Position numbers and translations under genes: made by a program | Notes under the pieces: generated by a model | The model's input: only the letters and a program-made list of their open reading frames with translations | The model's database searches: none | What the model was told of the DNA's origin: nothing | Shown: piece by piece, positions 34,197 to 41,783 of the stretch | Position numbering within the stretch: position 1 is the first letter of the stretch | How the letters are laid out: every line of letters starts with the position of its first letter | NCBI GenBank assembly: GCA_963755375.1 | Contig: CAVWKG010000016.1 | Span: forward strand, 1,550,001 to 1,614,000 | From: Bog-473 sp963755375 | GTDB taxonomy: Bacteria > Actinomycetota > Acidimicrobiia > Acidimicrobiales > RAAP-2 | Direction of reading: 5' to 3' | DNA: 64,000 nt

Positions 34197-35080
34197 CGCT
34201 TCCGTCCCTTTCCTTGGCCGGCGCTGCGCAGGCTCTCGGCGTCGAAGGTCACCACCGCGTCGTCGAGCGGCAGGACGACCTGGGGCTGGACGAACTGGTG
34301 CGCCTCGGCCACGAGTTTGACCGCCGTGCCCCAGGCCGTGAACCCGACGGCGTGGCGAGCGAAGCTCATGGGTCCCTCGGTGACCTTGACCCCGACGACC
34401 CCTTCTCCCCCGACCTCGAGGGCGGAGGACTGCATCTTCTCCATGGCCGACTCACGGGCCGAGTACATGGCCTCGGTGTAGTTCGTCAGCTCGACGTTCT
34501 GCCGCGTCTGCTTCATGGCGGCGCCGGCGGTGCGGCGCGGGGCGTAGACGAAGCTCGCTCCGAAGGCGAGCCCGACGGGCATCCAGCCGGCTCGCTGCAG
34601 CAGCGTGAAGTCGCGGGCGGACAGGTCGGACACGAAAGGCATGGCCAGGGCGGCGTCGTGGCCCCGGCCGTCCTTGCCGTTCACCGGGCGCACGGCGGTG
34701 CCGACCAGCTCTACGTCGATGTGGTGCGTGCGCACCGACACCTCCACCCGCACACCGACTACGCCGTGCCCGTGCACCTTGCCGCACTCCCCGCGCAGGA
34801 GGCGGGCCGCCTGGTCCACCGCGGCGTTGTGGGCGTCGGAGGCGAGCGAGATGGCGCCCCTCCCCCAGTTCCAGACCCCGACCGGGACCGACACCACGGC
34901 CACGCCGCACACGAGGTCGAGTGGCTCCCAGCCGGCGGCGTGCAGGAGGAGCGCCTCGTCGACCGAGAGGTCGGACGTGATGCCGCGTTCTCTGGATGGG
35001 GGCGCCGGGGCGGCCAAGGCCTGGGCCCCCCGGAGCATCTCGGCACGGATGTCCTGCACCGGGGCGGTATCCGGGCTCAT
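34193..35080 (-). CDS. Double-module YbjQ/DUF74-like protein (third in the cluster)
   Basis: A 295-residue protein with two copies of a module. Leader segments are GITSDLSVDEALLLHAAGWE (then PLDLVCG) and PFVSDLSARDFTLLQRAGWM (then PVGLAFG). Each is followed by a YbjQ-like core: GHGVVGVRVEVSV...GTAVRP and YSARESAMEKMQSSALEVGG, EGVVGVKVTEG...WGTAVK. YbjQ proteins are pentameric in known structures and described as putative heavy-metal binders, though metal binding is poorly proven. It is coupled by a 4-bp overlap to the genes on both sides. Confidence 0.75.
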   Translation of the reverse strand: MSPDTAPVQDIRAEMLRGAQALAAPAPPSRERGITSDLSVDEALLLHAAGWEPLDLVCGVAVVSVPVGVWNWGRGAISLASDAHNAAVDQAARLLRGECGKVHGHGVVGVRVEVSVRTHHIDVELVGTAVRPVNGKDGRGHDAALAMPFVSDLSARDFTLLQRAGWMPVGLAFGASFVYAPRRTAGAAMKQTRQNVELTNYTEAMYSARESAMEKMQSSALEVGGEGVVGVKVTEGPMSFARHAVGFTAWGTAVKLVAEAHQFVQPQVVLPLDDAVVTFDAESLRSAGQGKGRKR

Positions 35081-36009
35081 GCCAGCCGCACGGTGGGCCT
35101 CGGCAGCAGTACCGGGTCGAAGTCCTTGAAGCGCCGCACCCGGTTGCCCCGCAACGTGCAGTCGATGACTTCGTCACCCTGGGAGAGCTCCCGGGTGACG
35201 ACGTCCATCATCGCCCCGTGCAGCTCGTCGCCGGCCAGCTGTTCGCGCACGTGCTTGCGGGCCAGCTGCCGCGACGCCATGTGCGCCTTGCTCACCTGTT
35301 CCACCAACGCGGGGCCCTGCGTCCCCCACCCACCCATGGAGCCCTCCATGTAGTACTCGGTCATGCAGTAGGCCCACACCCGGACCGAGGCCAGGGCCGC
35401 CACCACCGCCACCGGCATGAATCCGGCCTCTATGGACTTGGTCAGGCGCTGCCCCGCCAGATAGGTGCTCCACGGCACCCCCCCGGCGGGCGGCGGACCG
35501 CCCTCCACGGTCACGGCCGTGCCCAGGAAGTGGAACTCGGTCGTCCCGGAGTCGGCCACGGCGGAGACCCGGTCCGCCACGCCGATGACCCCGTGGGCGC
35601 CGAGCGTGCCCGCCTCCTCGAGCATGCGTGCGTACGCCGTCCCGTAGCCCTGGGCCCAGGCCCCCTCGACCCAGGACTGCTCGAGGTTCTGGCCCCACGA
35701 ACGGTGCTCGTTGGAGACGAAGCCGTGCGGGCAGCGGTAGGTCTCCGAGTACGACCCCGGTGTCTGCTGCCCCCCGACGTAGGGTGACATACCGCGCATG
35801 GTGCCAGAGCCGGGCCCGTACCAACCCCACTGCATGACGCAGAAACCCTGCACCAGGGCCACCGGCTGCAGACCGAGGTCGAGGCAGGCGGCGAAGTCGG
35901 GCACACTCAGGCCCGAGGAGAACGCGCTCGACTCCAGGCGGCGCACGGCCGCCTCCGGCAGGTCGCCGGCCGCCGGGTCGGGCGTGCCCGGTTCCAGCAG
36001 GTCGCTCAT
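35077..36009 (-). CDS. Double-module YbjQ-like protein, divergent copy (second in the cluster)
   Basis: A 310-residue protein with the same two-module plan, but more diverged. Leaders are AFSSGLSVPDFAACLDLGLQ (then PVALVQG) and PWSTYLAGQRLTKSIEAGFM (then PVAVVAA). The first core retains RMLEEAGTLGAHGVIGVAD and FLGTAVTVEG; the second (ASRQLARKHVREQLAGDELH, GAMMDVVT) has lost the usual GADGVVGV and GTAV signatures. The first module has a Gly/Tyr/Trp-rich insert with one Cys and several His (TYRCPHGFVSNEHRSWGQN). ATG 36007-36009 overlaps the stop of the gene before by 1 bp. Confidence 0.7.
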   Translation of the reverse strand: MSDLLEPGTPDPAAGDLPEAAVRRLESSAFSSGLSVPDFAACLDLGLQPVALVQGFCVMQWGWYGPGSGTMRGMSPYVGGQQTPGSYSETYRCPHGFVSNEHRSWGQNLEQSWVEGAWAQGYGTAYARMLEEAGTLGAHGVIGVADRVSAVADSGTTEFHFLGTAVTVEGGPPPAGGVPWSTYLAGQRLTKSIEAGFMPVAVVAALASVRVWAYCMTEYYMEGSMGGWGTQGPALVEQVSKAHMASRQLARKHVREQLAGDELHGAMMDVVTRELSQGDEVIDCTLRGNRVRRFKDFDPVLLPRPTVRLA

Positions 36010-36860
36010 CAGTTGTCGAGCGAGATGATCGTGGTCGGTTTGGGCAAGGTGACCTCGCCGCTGGTCTTGGTGACGGCCGTGCCGAGCGCCAGGAACTCGA
36101 TGGTGTGCGAGCCCCACTGGTGCGACTTTTCCTCCAGGCGCACGCCCACGATGCCGCTGGCCTCCAACCGGCCTGCCTCGTCCTGCATGCGCGTCATGGC
36201 CAGCTCCCGGGCCTCGTAGAGCGCCTGGGTGAAGTTGGGCAGCTCCACGTTCTGCCCCATGGAGCCCAGGGCCTGGGTGAACTTGCGGTGCGCGATGTGG
36301 AAGACGCACGTGCCCATGACGAGACCCTGCGGCACGTGCCCGGTCTGCATCAAGGTCCAGAAGTCCTGACCCGAGAGGTCCGAGGTGAAGGGCTTGCCCT
36401 GCACGTTGCGGTACGAGTTCCCGTCCTCTGCCTTGACCGCCGTGCCGAACGCGATGAACTCCGCCGAGTCGTTGCCCCACTCGTAGTAATTGACGTCCAG
36501 CCGGACGCCCACGACGCCGTCGGCCCCGAGCTCCTCGGCCTCCTCTTCCATCCGGTTCATGGCGAGCTCGCGGGCGGTGTACATCGCCTCGGTGAGCTTG
36601 GTCAGCTCCTGGCTCTGGCCCCACTTCCGGGTCTGAATGCCGATGTGGTAGATCGACGAGCCCATCACGAACCCCAGCGGATGGAAGCCCGCCTCCTTGA
36701 CGAGAAGGAACTCGTTGACCGAGAGGTCGGAGGTGAAGAGGCCGTGCTCCAGTTCCTCGAGCCGGTGCGCGGCGTCCTTGGGCAGGTCGTGCGGCACGGG
36801 CGGCGGTACGGCCGCCTCGGCCGGCGCCGCCTCCGTCGGCTGCGGCGTTTCCTGAGTCAC
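36009..36860 (-). CDS. Double-module YbjQ/DUF74-like protein (first in the cluster, best conserved)
   Basis: A 283-residue protein. An Ala/Pro-rich start is followed by module 1 (residues 41-145: LFTSDLSVNEFLLVKEAGFH, PLGFVMG, then TARELAMNRMEEEAEELGAD, GVVGVRLDV, FIAFGTAVK) and module 2 (157-265: PFTSDLSGQDFWTLMQTGHV, PQGLVMG, then EARELAMTRMQDEAGRLEAS, GIVGVRLEE, FLALGTAVT). The core strongly matches E. coli YbjQ (AREIAFEELG...GADAVVGI...GTAVK). The GTG start at 36858-36860 overlaps the upstream stop (GTGA). Confidence 0.8.
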   Translation of the reverse strand: MTQETPQPTEAAPAEAAVPPPVPHDLPKDAAHRLEELEHGLFTSDLSVNEFLLVKEAGFHPLGFVMGSSIYHIGIQTRKWGQSQELTKLTEAMYTARELAMNRMEEEAEELGADGVVGVRLDVNYYEWGNDSAEFIAFGTAVKAEDGNSYRNVQGKPFTSDLSGQDFWTLMQTGHVPQGLVMGTCVFHIAHRKFTQALGSMGQNVELPNFTQALYEARELAMTRMQDEAGRLEASGIVGVRLEEKSHQWGSHTIEFLALGTAVTKTSGEVTLPKPTTIISLDN

Positions 36861-37369
36861 GATTGCCCTCCGATCACGATGTTCTCCAATGCCTGACGGG
36901 TCTGGTCGCTGTGCGCCGCCTCCGACTGCAAGGTGGTCAGCAGCCGGGTGAGCCAGACGTCCATGCCGACCTGCTCGCTGCGGATGCGGATGCCGCCCGA
37001 GGAGTGCCCGATGCTGCAGCGCACGGTGCCGCCCTCCACGTTGGCCTCGAGGGTGTCGTCGCCCAGGGCGACGCGCACCGACTTGATCTCGTCGGACTTG
37101 CGGAAGCGTCCCGCTCGTTCGATCGTGATCCGGCCGCCGAGCGCCTCGGAGAGCTGGGCCACCAGCAGCTTGAGCATGATCCGCAGATCGGTGCGGTTCG
37201 AGGCCAGCTGCGAGACGGCCATGCTCAGGTCGAAGGCCGCGTCGTCCGCCCCGGCCCCGGCCCCCGCCCCGGTCTCCTCGACCGCGTCCGTGCCCGCGCC
37301 GGTCTCTGCTCCCGTGCCTTCGAGTGATCCACCTGGCGAGCCGGCAGGCTCCATTGACATCGGGCGCAT
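36857..37369 (-). CDS. Hypothetical protein heading the YbjQ-module operon
   Basis: A 170-residue protein of unknown family. The first 45 residues are a low-complexity Gly/Ala/Thr/Glu tail. Residues 46-80 form a probable helix pair (DLSMAVSQLASNRTDLRIML). A beta-rich part follows (GGRITIERAGRFRKSDEIKS, VRVALGDDTLEANVEGG) and a final helix (LTRLLTTLQSEAAHSDQTRQ). It is first in the run and joined by a GTGA overlap to the first YbjQ-module gene, so it probably works with those proteins. Confidence 0.65.
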   Translation of the reverse strand: MRPMSMEPAGSPGGSLEGTGAETGAGTDAVEETGAGAGAGADDAAFDLSMAVSQLASNRTDLRIMLKLLVAQLSEALGGRITIERAGRFRKSDEIKSVRVALGDDTLEANVEGGTVRCSIGHSSGGIRIRSEQVGMDVWLTRLLTTLQSEAAHSDQTRQALENIVIGGQS

Positions 37370-37408
37370 CGTACCGCCACCTTGCGGCGGTGCCCCTACG
37401 GCCGGTGA

Positions 37409-37858
37409 TCAGGCCGAACGCGGCTCGCAGATCACGACCGGGATCTCCCGGCCGGCCTTCTTCTGGTAGCTGTCGTAGCCCTTGTAGCGGGCGACGATGT
37501 CGGGCCAGAGCGCTGCCTTCTCCTCTGGCGACGCCGTCCGGGCCCGCATGGCACGGGTCTCGCCGCTGATCGTGACCCGCACATCGGGGTTGGCGACCAG
37601 GTTGCGGTACCACTGCGGGTCGCGCTGGTCGCCGCCCTTCGAGGCGATCAGCACGACCCGGCTCTCGTCGTGGATGGGCGTGGTGAGCATGGTGGTGCGC
37701 GGCTGACCCGACTTCCGCCCGATCGTCTCGAGCTCCACTCCCGGCATGCCGAAGAGGACGTTGGGCCAGCGGCCGCCCGTCACGCGCAGCGCCGCCTTGT
37801 GTGTCAGGTTCAAGAGCTTGAACCCGGCGTCCACGACGGGCTTGCGTTGTTCGGTCAT
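37409..37858 (-). CDS. Nitroreductase/deazaflavin-dependent (DDN-type) oxidoreductase
   Basis: A 149-residue split-beta-barrel protein of the DDN family that uses F420H2 in mycobacteria. Segments ELETIGRKSGQPRTTMLTTP, VVLIASKGGDQRDPQWYRNL and NPDVRVTISGE are diagnostic. Length is normal. The start is ATG 37856-37858; the frame upstream is open to 37969, but is made of simple-sequence repeats. It supports F420 use in this organism, together with the LLM proteins. Confidence 0.88.
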   Translation of the reverse strand: MTEQRKPVVDAGFKLLNLTHKAALRVTGGRWPNVLFGMPGVELETIGRKSGQPRTTMLTTPIHDESRVVLIASKGGDQRDPQWYRNLVANPDVRVTISGETRAMRARTASPEEKAALWPDIVARYKGYDSYQKKAGREIPVVICEPRSA

Positions 37859-38236
37859 CGGTATCCTCGTCTCGCTGTCGTGTGTCGTCTGTCGTGTGTC
37901 GTCTGTGGTCTGTGGTTCGACGTCTGCTGCGGCTGCCGCCACGCTCACGCAGCTTCTGGGTGCGTGCATCCCAGTCTGTCGCCGCCTGATCGCCCGGTCG
38001 GCCCGTTGTCGTGCTCAAGTGCTCAAGCGCTCAAGTGCTCACGTGCTCCCGACGAAGCTATAGGGAACGCGCGAGGGGCGGGCGCCCCGAACGCCACGCC
38101 CGTATGAACTCCATGAATTCGAGGTGAACGCACTGTTCCTGCCCCCCGGAGCCGCAACCCGCTCGATAGGATGCGGGCCGCCGTCCGCAGGGAATCGGTT
38201 GGGGGAACGACGAACACGGATCCGATAGGGAGGACG
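37859..38236 (+). other. Repeat-rich intergenic region
   Basis: No gene is seen. It holds two simple repeats: a TGTCGTCTG-type array with a 14-bp period (about 37876-37915) and an 8-bp array GTGCTCAA x5 (38011-38050). The right part should contain the promoter of the GH43-like gene. If that gene starts at ATG 38171 instead of GTG 38237, the region ends at 38170. Confidence 0.5.
38011..38050 (+). repeat. 8-bp tandem repeat, five copies
   Basis: Units gtgctcaa, gtgctcaa, gcgctcaa, gtgctcac, gtgctccc in a row. The period of 8 would shift frame if copies changed, but the array is non-coding. It lies upstream of the secreted GH43-like gene and could vary in copy number between strains. Confidence 0.8.
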
Positions 38237-40210
38237 GTGACCATCTCACCGCTGCACAGGCAACGCCGGGCCCATGGCGGGACGGGGACCATCGGCGTCG
38301 CCCCCGCACGCCTTCTGGTGCGCCCGCTTCTCGCGGCCCTCATCGTGCTCATCGGGGCGGTCGCCTCCGTCGGCATCGCCGCGGTCGCCGCGCCGGCGGC
38401 CGGTGCGGCGAACTGGTCCCCGGTCCATGCCGGCGACTTCCCCGACCCGAGCATCCTCCAATGGGGTGGTTCCTACTACGCCTTCGCCACCCAGAACTTC
38501 GCTGCGGCGAGCCAGACGATCAACATCCAGGTGTCGACCTCTTCGGACGGGGTGAACTGGAGCCAGATGACAGGCGTGGACGCGCTGCCCACGGTCGGTT
38601 CGTGGGCCAAACCCGGTGAAACCTGGGCGCCCAGCGTCGCGCACGACGCCGCTGACAACGACTTCGTCATGTACTACACCGCCACCGAGATCTCGACGGG
38701 CGACCAGTGCATCGGCGTGGCGACCTCGCCCGGCCCCCTGGGCCCGTACCGGGACACCCAGCCCACACCCGTCGTGTGCCAGGACGGAATCGGCTACGGC
38801 GCACCGACGGTCGACGGCAGCTTCGGCGGCAGCATCGACCCGGACATCTTCACGGATTCGAACTCGGGCAGCTCCTGGCTGGTCTGGAAGAGCGACGGCA
38901 ATCACCTGAACCCGCCCATGAGCACCATCATCTGGTCCGTGCCCCTCACAAGCCACTTCTTGCCCGCGAGCAGCAATCCCACCGAACTCATGGCAGACGA
39001 CCAGTCGTGGCAGAGCCGCATCGTCGAGGGCCCCGACATGGTCGAAACGACGAGCGGGTCGACGAGCTCCTACACCCTCTTCTACTCCGGCAGTGACGAG
39101 GGTGCCTCCACCTACGCCATCGGCTGGGCCAGTTGCCCTTCCGGCCCCGCCGGCGCCTGCACCGATCGGTCGAGCTCGGGTCCACTGCTCGCCACCTCCT
39201 CGGGGATGTCCGGGCCCGGCGGCCCCGATGTGTACGAGCTGCCGCCGTCGGGTGGGTCGCCCGGACAGATGGTGATGGCCTTCGCGGCATGGCAGGGGTC
39301 GACGATCGGCTACCTCTCGTGCGGCATTCGGCCCATGTACCTGGCCGACGTGAGCTTCCAACCGAACGGCGTCGGCCCAGCCATCCCCGCCGTGTCGCCG
39401 TACAACCCCGGCGCGGCACCCTCCGGCAACCCGACCTGCTCGCAATCGCGGCACCCCGCTCCTGGATACTGGCAGGTCGGCTCGGACGGCGGCATCTTCA
39501 GCTTCGGCGGCGCGCAGTTCTACGGCTCCACGGGTTCCATGCGGCTCAACAAGCCCGTCGTCGGCATGACCGCGACCCCTGACGGCAACGGCTACTGGCT
39601 GGTCGCCAGCGACGGCGGCGTGTTCGCCTACGGGGACGCCGGCTTCTACGGCTCCACGGGCAGCATCACGCTGAACAAACCGATCATCGGCATGATCTCC
39701 ACCATCGACGGCGGAGGCTACTGGCTGATCGCCAGCGACGGCGGCGTGTTCGCCTTCGGTGACGCCAAGTTCTACGGCTCTGCGGCCAGTGATGGACTGG
39801 CCTACCCGGTGACGGCGGCGGCGCCCGGCTTCCTCGGCGGCGGCTACTGGCTCGTCGACGCCAACGGCCAGGTCTTCAACTTCGGCGACGCCCAGAACGA
39901 GGGCCAGCCCGCCTTCGCGCCGGGCGGCTACCGCATCACCGGCATGGCGGGCACGCAGAGCTCGAGCGGGTACTGGCTCGCCAGTGCCAACGGCAACGTG
40001 GCGGACTTCGGCAACGCGGCGCCCTACGGCTCCATGTACGGGACCGCGCTGAATGCGCCGGTCGTCGGGATGGCCACCAACGTCGGCGCCACTGGATACT
40101 GGCTCCAGGGCGCCGACGGGGGCATCTTCACCTTTGGCGGCGCCGAGTTCTACGGCTCTATGGGCGGCCACCGGCTCAACGCGCCCATGGTCGGCATCGC
40201 GTCGACCTGA
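38237..40210 (+). CDS. Secreted GH43-like beta-propeller protein with C-terminal YWLVASDGG repeats
   Basis: About 657 residues. A signal segment (LLVRPLLAALIVLIGAVASV) ends in APAAGAANW. The catalytic-like domain has the glycoside hydrolase family 43 pattern: HAGDFPDPSILQWGGSYYAF (first acid), ETWAPSVAHDAADNDFVMYY (second acid) and later SIDPDIFTDSNSGSSWLVWK, consistent with an arabinanase/xylosidase-type five-bladed propeller. From about residue 415 there are six repeats of 40-odd residues such as GYWLVASDGGVFAYGDAGFY and GSTGSITLNKPIIGM, known from many acidimicrobial exported proteins. An in-frame ATG at 38171 is the alternative start. Confidence 0.8.
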   Translation: MTISPLHRQRRAHGGTGTIGVAPARLLVRPLLAALIVLIGAVASVGIAAVAAPAAGAANWSPVHAGDFPDPSILQWGGSYYAFATQNFAAASQTINIQVSTSSDGVNWSQMTGVDALPTVGSWAKPGETWAPSVAHDAADNDFVMYYTATEISTGDQCIGVATSPGPLGPYRDTQPTPVVCQDGIGYGAPTVDGSFGGSIDPDIFTDSNSGSSWLVWKSDGNHLNPPMSTIIWSVPLTSHFLPASSNPTELMADDQSWQSRIVEGPDMVETTSGSTSSYTLFYSGSDEGASTYAIGWASCPSGPAGACTDRSSSGPLLATSSGMSGPGGPDVYELPPSGGSPGQMVMAFAAWQGSTIGYLSCGIRPMYLADVSFQPNGVGPAIPAVSPYNPGAAPSGNPTCSQSRHPAPGYWQVGSDGGIFSFGGAQFYGSTGSMRLNKPVVGMTATPDGNGYWLVASDGGVFAYGDAGFYGSTGSITLNKPIIGMISTIDGGGYWLIASDGGVFAFGDAKFYGSAASDGLAYPVTAAAPGFLGGGYWLVDANGQVFNFGDAQNEGQPAFAPGGYRITGMAGTQSSSGYWLASANGNVADFGNAAPYGSMYGTALNAPVVGMATNVGATGYWLQGADGGIFTFGGAEFYGSMGGHRLNAPMVGIAST

Positions 40211-40235
40211 CCCGCCCGGACAGTCCGCCGGCGGA

Positions 40236-40294
40236 GAGAGCCCCGGCAACGGCCCGACCCGAACGAGTCGGGACCGGGGCATCGGGGCGCTCTC
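40236..40294 (+). terminator. Nested hairpin, possible terminator after the GH43-like gene
   Basis: Inner stem CCCGAC (40253-40258) pairs with GTCGGG (40267-40272); outer stem GCCCCGG (40240-40246) pairs with CCGGGGC (40274-40280). A further GAGAG...CTCTC may extend it. There is no T-run, as is usual in GC-rich actinobacteria. It sits 30 bp after the stop. The remaining sequence to 40533 shows no gene. Confidence 0.4.
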
Positions 40295-40533
40295 CCCGCC
40301 TTCCAGCCACCTGGATCTTTCTGAAGCCACCGAGCGCCGCGCGTTCCCGTGTGCAGAACCCCGCCGCCGCCGTCTCGGGCCGTGGCGTCGTCCGTCCGCC
40401 TGCCCGAGGGTCATACGGTCTGAGGGCCCCGGAGGATTGCGGCCTATCCTGGGGCGACGCCGGCCGGGGGGCCCGGGCGCCGGCCATTGACAACCGCGAC
40501 CCACAGGCGGCACCGGCAAGGGAGGGCAGGCTC

Positions 40534-41127
40534 ATGACAGGCAGTACGGGCGGATTCGAGTTGCGGGGCATCAACCATCTCGCCCTCGTCTGCCGCGACA
40601 TGGAGCGAACGGTGGACTTCTACACCAACGTCCTGGGTATGCCGCTGGTCAAGACGATCGAGCTGCCGGCCGGAATGGGCCAGCACTTCTTCTTCGACTG
40701 CGGCGGCGGAGACTGCCTCGCCTTCTTCTGGTTCCCCGACGCGCCCGATGGCGTGCCGGGCGTCAGCGCGCCGGCGGCCCGCCCCGACCAGGGCGATCTG
40801 ACGAGCGCCATCGGCTCCATGAACCACGTCGCCTTCGACGTCGCCCCCGAGAAGATGGAGGAGTACCGCGACCGGCTCGTCGCCGCCGGCATCGACTGCA
40901 CCGAGATCGCCAATCACGACGACTCCGAATGGGGCATCAGCGACGCCATGCACTCCGGTGTCTTCGTCCGCAGCATCTACTTCCAGGATCCCGACGGCAT
41001 CCTGCTCGAGTTCGCCTGCTGGATGCGGGAGTTCAGCCTCACCGACGTCTCGCACGTCCCGGCCAAGGCCGTCGACGCCAACCTGGCCGCCGAACCCGAG
41101 CTCCCGGCCCAGCCGATCCAGGTCTGA
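40534..41127 (+). CDS. VOC-family dioxygenase-like protein
   Basis: A 197-residue protein: RGINHLALVCRDMERTVDFY followed by TNVLGMPLVK, then a middle MNHVAFDVAPEKMEEYRDRL and the C-terminal SIYFQDPDGILLEFACWMRE, in which the Glu is a metal ligand. The two His and the Glu are placed as in active VOC metalloenzymes such as type I extradiol-dioxygenase-like proteins. It starts at ATG 40534 with GGAGGG at 40520-40525. It is followed after 17 bp by a carboxymuconolactone decarboxylase-type gene. Confidence 0.82.
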   Translation: MTGSTGGFELRGINHLALVCRDMERTVDFYTNVLGMPLVKTIELPAGMGQHFFFDCGGGDCLAFFWFPDAPDGVPGVSAPAARPDQGDLTSAIGSMNHVAFDVAPEKMEEYRDRLVAAGIDCTEIANHDDSEWGISDAMHSGVFVRSIYFQDPDGILLEFACWMREFSLTDVSHVPAKAVDANLAAEPELPAQPIQV

Positions 41128-41144
41128 TTCACCGACACCCACCC

Positions 41145-41783
41145 ATGCCCCGCCTCCGCCAGGTCTCCAAGGACGAGGCCACCGCGCCGATCGTCACCAC
41201 CATGTACGAGTGGCTCTTCGAGGGCCGCGACCCCGTGGCCGAGCCGGGCCGCTGGGACGGCACGACCGGCGACTGGTGGACCGTGTTCGCCCTCAGCCCC
41301 GACATCCTCGACCACTGCGTCAAGGGGTTCGGCCTCTACCAGTCGCCCACACGGGCCCTCGACCCCAAGCTGCGCGAGCTCGGCCAGATACGCGCCGGCT
41401 ACGCCGCGGCCAGCCAGTTCGTCTTCAGCCAGCACGCCAAGTCCATGCGCGAGCTCGGCATGCCCGACGAGCAGATCACGCACATCCCGGCGTGGAGCGT
41501 GGCCCCCGCGGGCACCTACGACGCCGCCGAGCGGGCGGTCCTCGCCTACACCGACTGCCTCGTCTACGACCACGGCCGTGTCCCCGACGAGCTCTTCGCC
41601 GAGCTGCAGCGCCACCTCGACGACGTCGCCATCCTGGAGCTCACCTACATCACGACGCTGTATTTCCAGCACGCCGTGATGTCCAAGGCGCTGCGCACCG
41701 AGTTCGACGATCGGAACGATCCCATCGTCGAGGTGCCGGGACCTCTGGGGGCCACCGCGATGCATCCGGGCCCGGGCCGGTGA
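41145..41783 (+). CDS. Carboxymuconolactone decarboxylase/AhpD-fold protein
   Basis: A 212-residue all-helical protein. The central helix ELGQIRAGYAAASQFVFSQH matches the AhpD/CMD core, but where AhpD has CxxC this one has SQFVFSQH, so peroxidase-type thiol chemistry is unlikely; a conserved His remains. The later CLVYDHGRVPDELFAELQRH fits the family. It lies between a VOC protein and a DUF7064 protein; its stop overlaps the next start (GTGA), so the three form an operon, perhaps for breakdown of a ring or steroid-like compound (inference). Confidence 0.8.
   Translation: MPRLRQVSKDEATAPIVTTMYEWLFEGRDPVAEPGRWDGTTGDWWTVFALSPDILDHCVKGFGLYQSPTRALDPKLRELGQIRAGYAAASQFVFSQHAKSMRELGMPDEQITHIPAWSVAPAGTYDAAERAVLAYTDCLVYDHGRVPDELFAELQRHLDDVAILELTYITTLYFQHAVMSKALRTEFDDRNDPIVEVPGPLGATAMHPGPGR

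Noticed and set aside
38246..40519. 757-residue open frame on the minus strand
   Set aside because: Antisense to the GH43-like gene, rich in Arg/Gly/Asp, with no recognisable domain; a shadow of the repeats.
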